DNA of 64,000 nt from Ruegeria halocynthiae (GTDB lineage: Bacteria; Pseudomonadota; Alphaproteobacteria; Rhodobacterales; Rhodobacteraceae): assembly GCF_000743705.1 (NCBI RefSeq), contig NZ_JQEZ01000005.1, positions 124,001 to 188,000 on the forward strand, written 5' to 3'. The translations under genes were made by a program, and so were the position numbers. This document shows positions 28,152 to 37,459 of the stretch, piece by piece; the first letter of the stretch is position 1, and each line of letters opens with the position of its first letter. The notes beneath the pieces are model-generated. The model searched no databases and was not told the origin of the DNA. It saw only the letters and a program-made list of their open reading frames with translations.

Positions 28152-31100
28152 GCCTTGGCCTTTTTCTTTTCCGCCATGACCTTTTCCGCCAGATCGCGCG
28201 CGATGGAGAACGCCCCTTTGATCTTGTCGCTGTCTTTCTTCCAGTCACGGCGCACAACGATCTTGTTATCTTTCACCTTGGCCAGCCCGCGCTGGTTCTG
28301 GATAAATTCCACCAACCCCTGGGGCGAGGCGAACTTGTCCTTGTGGAACTGGATCGTCGCACCCTTTGGCCCGCCGTCCAGCTTGGCAATCCCCGCGCGT
28401 TTGCACATCGCCTTGATGCGCACGACCAGCATCAGGGTGTTTACCTCTTTCGGCAACGACCCGAAACGGTCGATCAGTTCGGCGGCGAACCCTTCCAGTT
28501 CTACCTTGGTCGTAAGCGACGACAGACGACGATAGAGGCCCAGACGTACGTCCAGATCGGGCACATAATCCTCGGGGATCAGAACCGGCACACCCAGATT
28601 GATCTGCGGTGCCCATTGATCGTCGGCATCCGACAGCCCCTCCATCTCACCGGCTTTGATCTTGGCAATCGCTTCTTCCAGCATCGACTGGTACAGTTCA
28701 TACCCCACGTCGCGCATCTGGCCTGACTGTTCCTCGCCCAGCAGGTTGCCCGCGCCGCGAATGTCCAGATCCTGTGACGCCAGCGTGAACCCGGCCCCCA
28801 GCGTATCCAGCGACCCCAGAACGCGCAGACGTTTTTCCGCCGTTGCGGTCAGGCGCGCGCGCGGCTTGGTCGTCAGATAGGCATAGGCGCGGGTTTTCGA
28901 CCGCCCCACCCGACCCCGTATCTGATAGAGCTGCGACAGGCCAAACATATCAGCCCGGTGCACAACCATCGTGTTCGCGGTAGGAATATCCAGCCCGCTT
29001 TCCACAATCGTCGTGGCCAGCAGCACATCGTATTTGCCGTCGTAAAAGGCGTTCATCCGATCATCAAGCTCACCCGCGGCCATCTGTCCATGGGCAACCA
29101 TATAGGTGAGTTCTGGCAGCTGTTCCTTCAGGAATTCCTCGATCTCAGGCAGGTCCGAGATGCGAGGCACCACATAGAAACTCTGCCCGCCGCGATAATG
29201 TTCACGCAGCAGCGCCTCGCGGATGGTGACGGCGTCGAACTCGCTGACATAGGTGCGGATCGCCAGCCGGTCGATGGGTGGCGTTCCGATGATCGACAGA
29301 TCGCGCACGCCGGTCAGCGACAGTTGCAGTGTTCGCGGGATCGGCGTTGCCGTCAGTGTCAGCACGTGAATATCGGATCGCAGCTGTTTCAGGCGTTCCT
29401 TGTGCCCGACGCCAAAGTGCTGTTCTTCGTCGATGATCAACAGGCCCAGATTGTTGAACCGAACCCCTTTGGCCAACAGCGCATGGGTGCCGATCACGAT
29501 GTCCACCGTGCCACGCGCCAGCCCGTCGCGGGTCTGCTGCGCCTCTTTGGCCGAGACAAAGCGCGACAGTTGCCGGACCTCCAACGGAAAACCCCGGAAC
29601 CGTTCGCGGAACGACGCGGCGTGTTGCCGGGCAAGCAATGTAGTCGGGGCAACAACGGCCACCTGAACACCGGACATGGCGGCGACAAAGGCGGCACGCA
29701 TCGCAACCTCGGTCTTGCCAAAGCCTACATCGCCACAGATCAGGCGATCCATCGGCGCGCCGGAATGCATATCCTCCATCACTTCGGATATGGCGCGCAA
29801 CTGGTCGTCGGTTTCCTGATAGGGGAACCGCGCGCTGAACTCCTCCCACGCGTGGGGCGGCGGGTCCATGACCGGGGCCTTGCGCAACGCCCGCTCGGCG
29901 GCGATACGGATCAGCTTGTCCGCCATCTCGCGGATGCGTTCCTTGAGCTTGGCTTTCTTCGCCTGCCATGCGCCACCGCCCAGACGGTCCAGCAACCCTT
30001 CGTCATGGCCGTACTTCGACAGCAGTTCGATGTTTTCGACCGGCAGGTACAGTTTGGACCGTTCCGCGTATTCCAGCAGCAGGCACTCATGAGCGGCCCC
30101 TGCGGCGGTAACCACCTCCATCCCCATATAGCGGCCGATCCCGTGATCGACATGCACCACCAGATCGCCAGGGCTGAGAGATTGGGTTTCGGTCAGGAAA
30201 TTTGCAGCTTTGCGGCGCTTCTTGGGCTGGCGGATCAGGCGGTCGCCCAGAACGTCCTGTTCGGCGATGACGGTCAGACCCGGGGTTTCAAACCCATGTT
30301 CCAACGCCCAAACCGCCAGATGCAGCCCGCGCTTGCCAACACGGGTGCCATCGGTCACGGGGATCGCCTCGGCCAGACCTTCGTCTTCGATCAACCCGGT
30401 CAGACGTTCCCGCGCCCCTTCCGAGTAGGAGGCGATCAGAACCGGCCCCTTGGCCATCTTGTCGGTGATATGACTGGCCAGCGCACCAAACAGGCTGATG
30501 CTTTCCTGCTGGCGCTCAGGCGCAAAGTTGCGCCCGATCCGCCCGCCCGTATCAATCACGCCGGGGCCGCTGGCCTGCGGCAGCGGGCTGAACTGCATCA
30601 CCCGACGCTCGCCCACGGCCTGCTCCCACGCCGCATCGTCCAGATACAGCAACCCGGGCGGTGTGGGTTTATAGACCGTATCCATCCGGGCGCGGTTTTC
30701 CAGCGCCAGACGGCGCGTTTCGTATTGATCCGCGATACTGTCCCAACGGGCCAAACGCGTCGGCGTCACCTGATCATCCATCGAGATCGTGGCGCCGGGC
30801 AGATAGTCGAACAGCGTCTCAAGTTTTTCATGAAAGAACGGCAGCCAGTGTTCAACGCCTTGGTGCTTGCGCCCGGCGCTCACGGCCTCATACAGCGGAT
30901 CATCGGTGCCTGCGGCCCCGAACTCGATCCGGTAGTTCTGACGAAACCGGGTAATGGCGGCCTCATCCAGAATGACCTCGGACACAGGGGCCAGCTCAAT
31001 CACATCCAACTTTTCAGTCGTGCGCTGTGACACCGGATCAAACCGGCGCGCGCCGTCCAGAACATCGCCGAACAGGTCCAACCTGACGGGCCCGGATTCA

Positions 31101-31603
31101 CCCGGGGGAAAGATGTCGATAATGCCGCCCCGAACCGCATAGTCGCCAGGCTCCATCACTGTCGGGCTTTGGGTGAACCCCATGCGCACCAGAAAATTCC
31201 GCAGTGCGGTTTCATCAATGCGTCGATTGACGTGCGCAGTGAACGCAGCCTCTTGCAGAACCACACGCGCGGGGACCCGCTGTGTTGCGGCGTTCAGCGT
31301 CGTCAGCAACACGAACCGATCGGGCATCTGATGCACCAGCGCCGCCAGCGTGGCCACCCGGGCCGCCGCAATATCCGAATTGGGCGATACCCGGTCATAA
31401 GGCAGGCAATCCCAGCCGGGGAAGATAAACACCGGCATGTCCGGCGCAAAAAAGGCCAACGCAGCGCGCATCGCCTCCATCCGCTTGTCGTCGCGTGCGA
31501 CATGGCAGACCGGGCCGCCCGAACGCGCGATCTCGTTCAGGATTAGCTGTGCGTCAAACCCCTCGGGGGCGCCGCCGACTGTTACGTGGTTCGGAGCCTT
31601 CAT
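28148..31603 (-). CDS. mfd: Transcription-repair coupling factor
   Basis: Removes RNA polymerase stalled at lesions and recruits UvrA; 1151 residues, normal. The UvrB-homology region, the RNA-polymerase-interaction domain (GDLVVHVDHGIGRYMGMEVV) and RecG-like motor are in order. Walker A reads GDVGFGKTEVAMRAAF, DEEQHFGV is the DEEQ box and LTATPIPRTLQLSLTGVRDLSII the TRG-type motif. The C-terminal TRCF domain is complete. The ATG at 31603 (MKAPNH) with GGAAAGG upstream is preferred to the TTG at 31609. Confidence 0.97.
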   Translation of the reverse strand: MKAPNHVTVGGAPEGFDAQLILNEIARSGGPVCHVARDDKRMEAMRAALAFFAPDMPVFIFPGWDCLPYDRVSPNSDIAAARVATLAALVHQMPDRFVLLTTLNAATQRVPARVVLQEAAFTAHVNRRIDETALRNFLVRMGFTQSPTVMEPGDYAVRGGIIDIFPPGESGPVRLDLFGDVLDGARRFDPVSQRTTEKLDVIELAPVSEVILDEAAITRFRQNYRIEFGAAGTDDPLYEAVSAGRKHQGVEHWLPFFHEKLETLFDYLPGATISMDDQVTPTRLARWDSIADQYETRRLALENRARMDTVYKPTPPGLLYLDDAAWEQAVGERRVMQFSPLPQASGPGVIDTGGRIGRNFAPERQQESISLFGALASHITDKMAKGPVLIASYSEGARERLTGLIEDEGLAEAIPVTDGTRVGKRGLHLAVWALEHGFETPGLTVIAEQDVLGDRLIRQPKKRRKAANFLTETQSLSPGDLVVHVDHGIGRYMGMEVVTAAGAAHECLLLEYAERSKLYLPVENIELLSKYGHDEGLLDRLGGGAWQAKKAKLKERIREMADKLIRIAAERALRKAPVMDPPPHAWEEFSARFPYQETDDQLRAISEVMEDMHSGAPMDRLICGDVGFGKTEVAMRAAFVAAMSGVQVAVVAPTTLLARQHAASFRERFRGFPLEVRQLSRFVSAKEAQQTRDGLARGTVDIVIGTHALLAKGVRFNNLGLLIIDEEQHFGVGHKERLKQLRSDIHVLTLTATPIPRTLQLSLTGVRDLSIIGTPPIDRLAIRTYVSEFDAVTIREALLREHYRGGQSFYVVPRISDLPEIEEFLKEQLPELTYMVAHGQMAAGELDDRMNAFYDGKYDVLLATTIVESGLDIPTANTMVVHRADMFGLSQLYQIRGRVGRSKTRAYAYLTTKPRARLTATAEKRLRVLGSLDTLGAGFTLASQDLDIRGAGNLLGEEQSGQMRDVGYELYQSMLEEAIAKIKAGEMEGLSDADDQWAPQINLGVPVLIPEDYVPDLDVRLGLYRRLSSLTTKVELEGFAAELIDRFGSLPKEVNTLMLVVRIKAMCKRAGIAKLDGGPKGATIQFHKDKFASPQGLVEFIQNQRGLAKVKDNKIVVRRDWKKDSDKIKGAFSIARDLAEKVMAEKKKAKA

Positions 31604-31624
31604 CGTCAAGCCTTTCCGATTTTC

Positions 31625-32149
31625 CTACCCCAGAGCACCGATCGAGAAATTCTGGTACATGCCCCAAAGCGACGTGATCAGAATTGAGATCATGCCAATG
31701 ATTTGTGTGTAAATTCGACAGCGGATCAAAGACTTGCCAACGATGTCCAACGAGGTGTCGCCCTGCCGTAGTTTGCGTGCAGTCGAAATGTTGATGAGCA
31801 TCACAAAACACACCGGAAACAAAAGCAGAAACACCGCCTGGGCGAATTCGACGCTATAGTAAAAGCCCAACATAGCCAGACCGCTGAAAAAGAAACAGCT
31901 AAAGCCCAGAATGGCCAGACCCGAAACCTCGGTTATATAAAGCAACCGGTTCCTGTTGATCCGTACGATGTCCAGCAGGTCCTGTTCGGCCTGCCCTCCG
32001 GCCCGACGCGCACGCACCAGCAGATCATAGGGTACACCCATCGCCCAGTGGCTTGCCGACGACCACACCACGGCCAGAACGATCCAATACCACAGATTCG
32101 AAAAGCTGCGCATGTCGATGATTTCGAAAATCGTTGAGTATAAGTCCAA
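31625..32149 (-). CDS. Four-helix membrane protein, often annotated as SufBCD-associated
   Basis: A 174-residue integral membrane protein with hydrophobic stretches at about 19-38, 72-95, 100-122 and 150-168. From memory it resembles a Rhodobacterales family labelled component of SufBCD complex; the conserved opening is DLYSTIFEIIDMRSFSNLWYWIVL. The start is TTG at 32149, supported by AAAGGG seven bases upstream; the first ATG (32113) would remove the conserved first 12 residues. It lies 21 bases upstream of mfd in the same direction. The Suf link is not supported by any neighbour here. Confidence 0.65.
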   Translation of the reverse strand: MDLYSTIFEIIDMRSFSNLWYWIVLAVVWSSASHWAMGVPYDLLVRARRAGGQAEQDLLDIVRINRNRLLYITEVSGLAILGFSCFFFSGLAMLGFYYSVEFAQAVFLLLFPVCFVMLINISTARKLRQGDTSLDIVGKSLIRCRIYTQIIGMISILITSLWGMYQNFSIGALG

Positions 32150-32266
32150 GCGTCAGCCCTTTGTTCCCGGCCCTAAGGGGTTTTCGCGCAGGCGCGTCAA
32201 TCGTAACCCTTGAGACCACAGGGAATTCATGCCACCCAATGCGGGAATATTCAAGGAGAGCGCGAC

Positions 32267-33265
32267 ATGAAACCCACCATCGCCCCCTATCCCCTGACCC
32301 GGTTCCGCCGGGCGCGCCAATCGCAGTCTGTCCGGGGTCTGGTTCGGGAAAATACGTTGACCACAGATGATCTGATCTGGCCGGTTTTCGTGCGCGATGG
32401 CGAAGGCGTGGAGGAACCCGTGCCGTCAATGCCCGGCGTCATGCGTCGCTCGGTCGATCTGATTGCCAAGGCAGCGGTTGAGGCGCAGGCGTTGGGAATC
32501 CCGGCGATTTGCATCTTTCCCTACACCGACGCCAGCCTGAAAACCGAAGATTGCGCGGAGGCCTGGAGCCCCGACAACCTGTCCAATCGCGCCATCCGCG
32601 CGATCAAGGCCGCAGCCCCGGATATCGCGGTGATGACTGACGTGGCGCTGGACCCCTATAACATCAACGGCCACGATGGCTTTGTCGTTGATGGCGAAAT
32701 TGTGAATGACCAGACGGTCGAGGCGCTGGTGAAAATGACGCTGGCGCAGGCCGATTCCGGTGCCGACATCATCGGCCCGTCCGACATGATGGACGGCCGG
32801 ATCGGTGCGATGCGCCAGGCGCTGGAGGCCGCGGGGCATCACAATGTGATGATCCTCAGCTATGCCGCGAAATACGCCAGCGCATTTTACGGCCCGTTCC
32901 GCGATGCAGTAGGCGCATCCGGCGCGCTGACCGGTGATAAAAAGACCTATCAGATGGACCCGGCAAACTCGAACGAGGCGCTGCGCCTGATCGAACGCGA
33001 TCTGACCGAAGGGGCCGACATGGTGATGATCAAGCCCGGGATGCCGTATCTGGACATCTGCCGCCGCGTGAAAGATGCCTTTGGTGCGCCGACTTACGCC
33101 TATCAGGTATCAGGTGAATACGCGATGGTTCAGGCAGCGGCGCAAAACGGCTGGATTGACGGTGAAAAGGTAATGCTGGAAAGCCTGATGGCGTTCAAGC
33201 GCGCAGGCTGTGATGGCATCCTGACCTACTTTGCCCCGCAGGTCGCGCGCATCCTTCAGGGTTAA
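32267..33265 (+). CDS. hemB: Delta-aminolevulinic acid dehydratase (porphobilinogen synthase)
   Basis: Condenses two 5-aminolevulinate molecules to porphobilinogen; 332 residues. Schiff-base lysines are K202 (YAAKYASAFYGPF) and K256 (MIKPGMPYLD). The metal-site segment at 124-140 reads TDVALDPYNINGHDGFV, with Ala/Asp/Asp where zinc enzymes have three cysteines, so this is the Mg-dependent, Zn-independent class known from alphaproteobacteria. ATG 32267 follows AAGGAGAG. Haem (and, in phototrophic relatives, bacteriochlorophyll) depends on it. Confidence 0.97.
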   Translation: MKPTIAPYPLTRFRRARQSQSVRGLVRENTLTTDDLIWPVFVRDGEGVEEPVPSMPGVMRRSVDLIAKAAVEAQALGIPAICIFPYTDASLKTEDCAEAWSPDNLSNRAIRAIKAAAPDIAVMTDVALDPYNINGHDGFVVDGEIVNDQTVEALVKMTLAQADSGADIIGPSDMMDGRIGAMRQALEAAGHHNVMILSYAAKYASAFYGPFRDAVGASGALTGDKKTYQMDPANSNEALRLIERDLTEGADMVMIKPGMPYLDICRRVKDAFGAPTYAYQVSGEYAMVQAAAQNGWIDGEKVMLESLMAFKRAGCDGILTYFAPQVARILQG

Positions 33266-33288
33266 ATCCCAATAAAGTCGCAATTTTT

Positions 33289-33345
33289 CGCCGATTGCGC
33301 GCTGTGTTTACACAGCTTTCCCGTGACACGCGGACGCAATCGGCG
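33289..33345. repeat. Nested inverted repeats between hemB and the SYLF lipoprotein gene
   Basis: CGCCGATTGCG (33289-33299) and CGCAATCGGCG (33335-33345) are perfect 11-bp inverted copies. Inside them lies a second dyad, GCTGTGT-tt-ACACAGC (33301-33316). No T-tract follows on the plus strand, so it is not an ordinary terminator. It may be an operator, a 5' structured leader of the next gene, or a mobile palindromic element. Confidence 0.55.
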
Positions 33346-33408
33346 TATTCTTGCACATAAGATCGGGATTACCCGACACTTCAGGCAGTTATACAGAGAA
33401 CAAAAAAC

Positions 33409-33981
33409 ATGAGCAGTTCCAACTCTCCTCGACTGAACCGTCGTGGCTTTGCTTTTGGCATGGCCGGGCTGACCGTGACCGCAGCCTGCGGCAACGGTGT
33501 GGGCAATTCGAATGCGACCGCGATCGACGCGCGCGTCGACGCCACGCTGAACGAAATGTACACGCGTTATCCCAACACGGTGGAAATCGCGAACAAGGCA
33601 AACGGTATGCTTGTCATGCCCCTGATCACCGAGGCCGGGTTTATCTTTGGCGGTGGGTTCGGTCAGGGAGCGCTGCGCATTCAGGGCGCCACGGTCGATT
33701 ATTATTCCGCCGTAAAAGGCACCGCCGGGTTGCAGATCGGCGCGCAGCAATATGCGCATGTTCTGTTCTTCATGACCGAAGACGCGCTGAATGATTTCCG
33801 CCGCTCGACCGGTTGGACCGCAGGGGCCGACGTCGGTTATGTGGTCGATGCAACCGGCAACACCTTGTCGACGACAACCACTACGTTGCGCACCCCTGTC
33901 ATCGCGGCAATCTTTGGCCAGGCTGGCCTGCTGTTCGGGGCAACCGTCGAAGGCATCAAATACACAAGAATCATTCCGTAA
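33409..33981 (+). CDS. Tat-exported SYLF/YSC84-domain lipoprotein
   Basis: A 190-residue protein. The N-terminus NRRGFAFGMAGLTVTAACG combines a twin-arginine motif with a lipobox (TAAC, Cys28), predicting export by Tat and lipid anchoring. The remainder is a Ysc84/SYLF domain: ANKANGMLVMPLITEAGFIFGGGFGQGAL, TVDYYSAVKGTAGLQIGAQQYAHVLFFM and TPVIAAIFGQAGLLFGATVEGIKYTRI. Its own terminator follows at 34007. The role of bacterial SYLF proteins is not established; lipid binding is inferred. Confidence 0.82.
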   Translation: MSSSNSPRLNRRGFAFGMAGLTVTAACGNGVGNSNATAIDARVDATLNEMYTRYPNTVEIANKANGMLVMPLITEAGFIFGGGFGQGALRIQGATVDYYSAVKGTAGLQIGAQQYAHVLFFMTEDALNDFRRSTGWTAGADVGYVVDATGNTLSTTTTTLRTPVIAAIFGQAGLLFGATVEGIKYTRIIP

Positions 33982-34006
33982 CCTCATACCACCCCCCCCC
34001 TCAAAG

Positions 34007-34043
34007 AACCCCGCCATCAGCTTTTGCCCGTGGCGGGGTTTTT
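34007..34043 (+). terminator. Intrinsic terminator after the SYLF lipoprotein gene
   Basis: AACCCCGCCA (34007-34016) pairs with TGGCGGGGTT (34031-34040) over a 14-base loop and runs into TTTTT, 25 bases after the stop codon. Confidence 0.85.
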
Positions 34044-34152
34044 CGTTTAAAGGGCTGTAATCACGATATTCCCGGGCTGTCCCTCTTTCAGTCGGCGCAG
34101 GCATCCACTAGTCTTGGCGCAATCCGGGATTGATCAGGAATGTGGGCCACAA

Positions 34153-36615
34153 ATGGGATTTGTTTTTCGCTGGCTTGTGCGTATTGCCTCGGGTCTTGTC
34201 CTGCTTGCTCTGGCCGCCGTCGTGCTGGTTTACTTTCTGGCCAGCCAATCCCTGCCGGACTACGACCAGACGGTCGAAGTCAGCGGCCTGAGCGCCCCGG
34301 TCGAGATTGTCCGCGACACCGCCAATGTTCCCCATGTCCTGGCCGCAAACGACCCGGATGTATTCTACGGGTTGGGCTATGCCCACGCACAGGACCGCCT
34401 GTGGCAGATGACCATCATGCGCCGTACCGCGCAGGGTCGCCTGTCCGAAGTTTTCGGCCCCCGCACGGTGCATATCGACAAGCTGTTGCGCCGGTTGGAT
34501 CTGTACGGGTTGGCCCATCGGTCAGTTGACGCGCAGGATGATTATACCAAAGCTGCATTGCGTGCCTATTCCGCCGGAGTGAACGCGCGGCTGAATGAAA
34601 TCAATGAGAAAGCACTGGGACGCGGCGCGCCCGAGATGTTCTTGTTCAACGCGCCGGTCTCTCCCTGGCAACCCGGTGACAGCATCGCGGTGATCAAGTT
34701 GATGAGCCTGCAATTGTCCGGCCATCTGAAAGACGAAGTTCTGCGCGCCCGAACCTCGCTGATGCTGAACGATACCGCGCGGCTGTCCGATATTCTGCCC
34801 GATGTTCCGGGTGCAGGGATTGCAGCGCTGCCCGAATATGCAGCGTTGTTTCCCAACCTGCCGCAATATGCCAGGGGCACAGCAATGCCCGACACCCCAC
34901 TGTCGCCTTTCCCGAAACGCGGGCTGGCCGGGGCATCGAACGCATGGACGGCCGCCCCCACGCGGTCAGCCAGCGGTGGCACTCTGTTGGCCAATGATCC
35001 GCATCTGGGATTTACCGCGCCCGGTGTCTGGTATCTGGCCCGGCTGGAACTGGCCAAAGGCGGCGTCATCGGCGCGACCATCCCCGGCATCCCTGCCGTC
35101 ATGACCGGGCGCAGCGATCGTTTGGGATGGGGGCTGACGTCATCCTATCTGGACGATCAGGATGTGCACATCGAACAGCTGAACCCCGACAACCCCGAAG
35201 AATACCTGACCCCCGATGGGTACAAGACATTCCGCACGCGCCCCTCGATCATCGAAATCAAGGACGAAGCACCCATCACACTGACCCTGCGCTGGACTGA
35301 AAATGGCCCCGTCCTGCCCGGCAGTCACTATGATCTGGAAACCATCACCCCACCCGGGCATGTTGCGTCGCTGTCCTGGACAGCACTCAGCCCGCAGGAC
35401 ACGTCGATGTCGGCGTCGATGGCGCTGATGAATTCGGACAACGTCCGCCAGGCCATTGACGTGGCCGAAGGGTTCATCGCGCCCTCGCAAAACCTGTCTC
35501 TGGTGGACAAGGACACCATCGGCCTAAAACTGATCGGCGCCATGCCCCGACGCGACTTGCGAAACCAAAGCCAGGGTCGCATCCCGACGCCCGGCTGGCT
35601 GGCCGAGAACCTTTGGCAAGGGCGCCTGCCCTATGCCAACAATCCGGAATTCGTGTCCCCTGCGGGCGGAATTCTGGGCAATACGAACAACAAGATTATC
35701 GACCGGCCCTTTCCGGACCACGTGTCGTATGAATGGGGCGATTCCCAACGCGTCCATCGTTGGGAACGCCTGATGCAATCGCGTGAAGTTCACACGCGCG
35801 ACAGCTTTATCGAGGCGCAACTGGATACCGTCAGCTTTACCGCCCGTTCGCTGCTGCCGTTGATCGGCGCGGACCTGTGGTTCACCGGCGCATCCGCACC
35901 CGAAGGCACGCCCGAGCGACAACGCCAAATCGCTCTGTCGCTGCTGGCCGAGTGGAATGGCGAGATGAACGAGCATCTGCCTGAACCTCTGATCTATGCC
36001 GCTTGGGTGCGCGCCCTGCAGATTCGGCTGATCTCGGACGAGCTGGGGCCATTGGCCGCCGAATACAAACATGTGGAGCCGCTGTTCATTGAACGCGTGT
36101 ATCGCAACATTGACGGGGCATCGGTCTGGTGCGACGTCCGCCAAAGCGCACCCACTGAAACCTGCACCGACATGGCGCGGCTGGCTTTGGACGATGCGCT
36201 GATCTGGATCGCCGAGAATTACGGCAGCGCGCTGCAATCCCTGCGCTGGGGCGATGCCCATGAGGCCACTCATGACCATCCGGTTCTGGGCTCAGTCCCG
36301 GTGCTGCGGTATTTCGTCAACATCCGGCAATCGACCAGCGGCGGGGACAACACCCTGCTGCGCGGGCGAACGTCGGGCGAAGGGCCTGATCCCTTCCAGA
36401 ACGTGCATGGTGCGGGATATCGCGGGGTTTATGATTTTGCCGACCCGGACAGCTCGGTCTTTATCACGGCTACGGGTCAGTCGGGCCATTTCCTGTCGCG
36501 CTATTATGACGATCAGGCGCAGCTGTGGCGGCGGGGGGAATACATCCCGATGTCCCTGGACATTGACCTGGCCCGTGCGGCCGCCGTTGGGGTGACAAAT
36601 CTAATCCCGCGCTGA
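34153..36615 (+). CDS. Penicillin-acylase-family N-terminal nucleophile hydrolase
   Basis: An 820-residue peptidase-S45 protein. An N-terminal membrane anchor or signal (FRWLVRIASGLVLLALAAVVLVYFLA) is followed by the alpha chain (IVRDTANVPHVLAANDPDVFYGLGYAHAQDRLWQM). The autocatalytic junction is at GLAG-ASNAW, where Ser becomes the beta-chain nucleophile, and the beta chain includes GTLLANDPHLGFTAPGVWYL. Family members cleave amides such as penicillins, cephalosporins or acyl-homoserine lactones (quorum quenching); the substrate cannot be read from sequence. The ATG at 34153 is preferred because the upstream extension is not conserved-looking. Confidence 0.92.
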   Translation: MGFVFRWLVRIASGLVLLALAAVVLVYFLASQSLPDYDQTVEVSGLSAPVEIVRDTANVPHVLAANDPDVFYGLGYAHAQDRLWQMTIMRRTAQGRLSEVFGPRTVHIDKLLRRLDLYGLAHRSVDAQDDYTKAALRAYSAGVNARLNEINEKALGRGAPEMFLFNAPVSPWQPGDSIAVIKLMSLQLSGHLKDEVLRARTSLMLNDTARLSDILPDVPGAGIAALPEYAALFPNLPQYARGTAMPDTPLSPFPKRGLAGASNAWTAAPTRSASGGTLLANDPHLGFTAPGVWYLARLELAKGGVIGATIPGIPAVMTGRSDRLGWGLTSSYLDDQDVHIEQLNPDNPEEYLTPDGYKTFRTRPSIIEIKDEAPITLTLRWTENGPVLPGSHYDLETITPPGHVASLSWTALSPQDTSMSASMALMNSDNVRQAIDVAEGFIAPSQNLSLVDKDTIGLKLIGAMPRRDLRNQSQGRIPTPGWLAENLWQGRLPYANNPEFVSPAGGILGNTNNKIIDRPFPDHVSYEWGDSQRVHRWERLMQSREVHTRDSFIEAQLDTVSFTARSLLPLIGADLWFTGASAPEGTPERQRQIALSLLAEWNGEMNEHLPEPLIYAAWVRALQIRLISDELGPLAAEYKHVEPLFIERVYRNIDGASVWCDVRQSAPTETCTDMARLALDDALIWIAENYGSALQSLRWGDAHEATHDHPVLGSVPVLRYFVNIRQSTSGGDNTLLRGRTSGEGPDPFQNVHGAGYRGVYDFADPDSSVFITATGQSGHFLSRYYDDQAQLWRRGEYIPMSLDIDLARAAAVGVTNLIPR

Positions 36616-36617
36616 TT

Positions 36618-36650
36618 TCTGCCTTTTCGGCAGGACCTTGCCCCTTTTTT
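36618..36650 (+). terminator. Weak terminator candidate after the acylase gene
   Basis: CTGCC-TTTTC-GGCAG (36619-36633) forms a short stem three bases after the stop region, and TTTTTT follows at 36645-36650. The gap between stem and T-run makes it uncertain. Confidence 0.3.
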
Positions 36651-36723
36651 ACCCCACCGTGGACGCCGACCCGTGTTTTCGCCTACGATCTGTAGGCCAA
36701 CTTTATTGGAACCGGGGGTTTAG

Positions 36724-37119
36724 ATGGCTAGTATTCGCGACAGGCTGAACAATCTCGCGCGGGATTACGCCATCGCCTGGAGCTCGGGCGAGCCCGAGGC
36801 GGTGGCCAGTTTTTTTGCACCTGACGGGCAAATCACGATCAATCGGGGCGAACCGATTGTCGGGCGCGCAGCATTGGTTGACATGGTGCGCGGGTTCTAC
36901 GCCGACTTCCCCGATCTTGAGGTGCGCTGCGATATGCTGCGCTGGGCCGGAACCCATGCCATCTTTGTCTGGACGCTGGAAGGGCATCATTCTGAAACCG
37001 GCAACCACGTCGTCACACGCGGCTGGGAAGAGTGGGAGATGACCACGAACAACAAGATTCAATCGTCCCTGGGTTGGTTCGATGCGGATGACTATCAGCG
37101 GCAAATTGACGGCGGCTGA
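36724..37119 (+). CDS. NTF2/SnoaL-like protein
   Basis: A 131-residue single-domain protein of the NTF2-like superfamily. DYAIAWSSGEPEAVASFFAPDGQITINRGEPIVGRAALVDMVRGFYADFPDLEVRCD is the classic helix-helix-strand pattern, followed by FVWTLEGHH and a final beta strand pair. Such proteins are small-molecule binders or isomerase-like enzymes; no ligand is predicted. It is convergent with the ABM-domain gene, 18 bp apart. Confidence 0.82.
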   Translation: MASIRDRLNNLARDYAIAWSSGEPEAVASFFAPDGQITINRGEPIVGRAALVDMVRGFYADFPDLEVRCDMLRWAGTHAIFVWTLEGHHSETGNHVVTRGWEEWEMTTNNKIQSSLGWFDADDYQRQIDGG

Positions 37120-37137
37120 CACGGTACCAACGCTGCG

Positions 37138-37428
37138 CTATTTGATTGTCACCGAGTAATCCCGAGGGATGCCCTGCGTGATCCGGAACCATTCAGAGTT
37201 TTTCGTCCGGTACTGATGCGCGTCGAAAGCGGCCTGATTTTCGAAAACCTCGGACACGTTAAAATGCCCGGGGCGCGCCGCGTCCTCGGTGACGTCGAAA
37301 GACACGCATCCCGGCTCTGCCCGTGTCAGGGCAATGTGGTCAGGCAGCGCTTTTCGCACCTGCGTCAGCCTGTCTTCGGGCACGGTGATGTGACCGTCCA
37401 GATGTACTTTGGCCTCTGCACCGCTCAT
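37138..37428 (-). CDS. ABM-domain protein (putative quinol monooxygenase)
   Basis: A 96-residue antibiotic-biosynthesis-monooxygenase fold protein, with the usual GHITVPEDRLTQVRKALPDHIALTRAEPGCVSFDV and FNVSEVFENQAAFDAHQYRTKNSEWF pattern of YgiN-type dimers. Start MSGAEAKVHL at 37428 is chosen; a longer frame starting at 37455 would begin 5 bases from the hflX stop. It is the last gene after trkA-trkH-hfq-hflX and may share their transcript. Confidence 0.82.
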   Translation of the reverse strand: MSGAEAKVHLDGHITVPEDRLTQVRKALPDHIALTRAEPGCVSFDVTEDAARPGHFNVSEVFENQAAFDAHQYRTKNSEWFRITQGIPRDYSVTIK

Positions 37429-37459
37429 CGTGAAATCCCCCGTTGGCTGGCCCACAAGA

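Noticed and set aside
28958..31030. 690-codon open frame antisense to mfd
   Set aside because: Complementary to the clearly functional Mfd motor domain; composition is that of a shadow frame.
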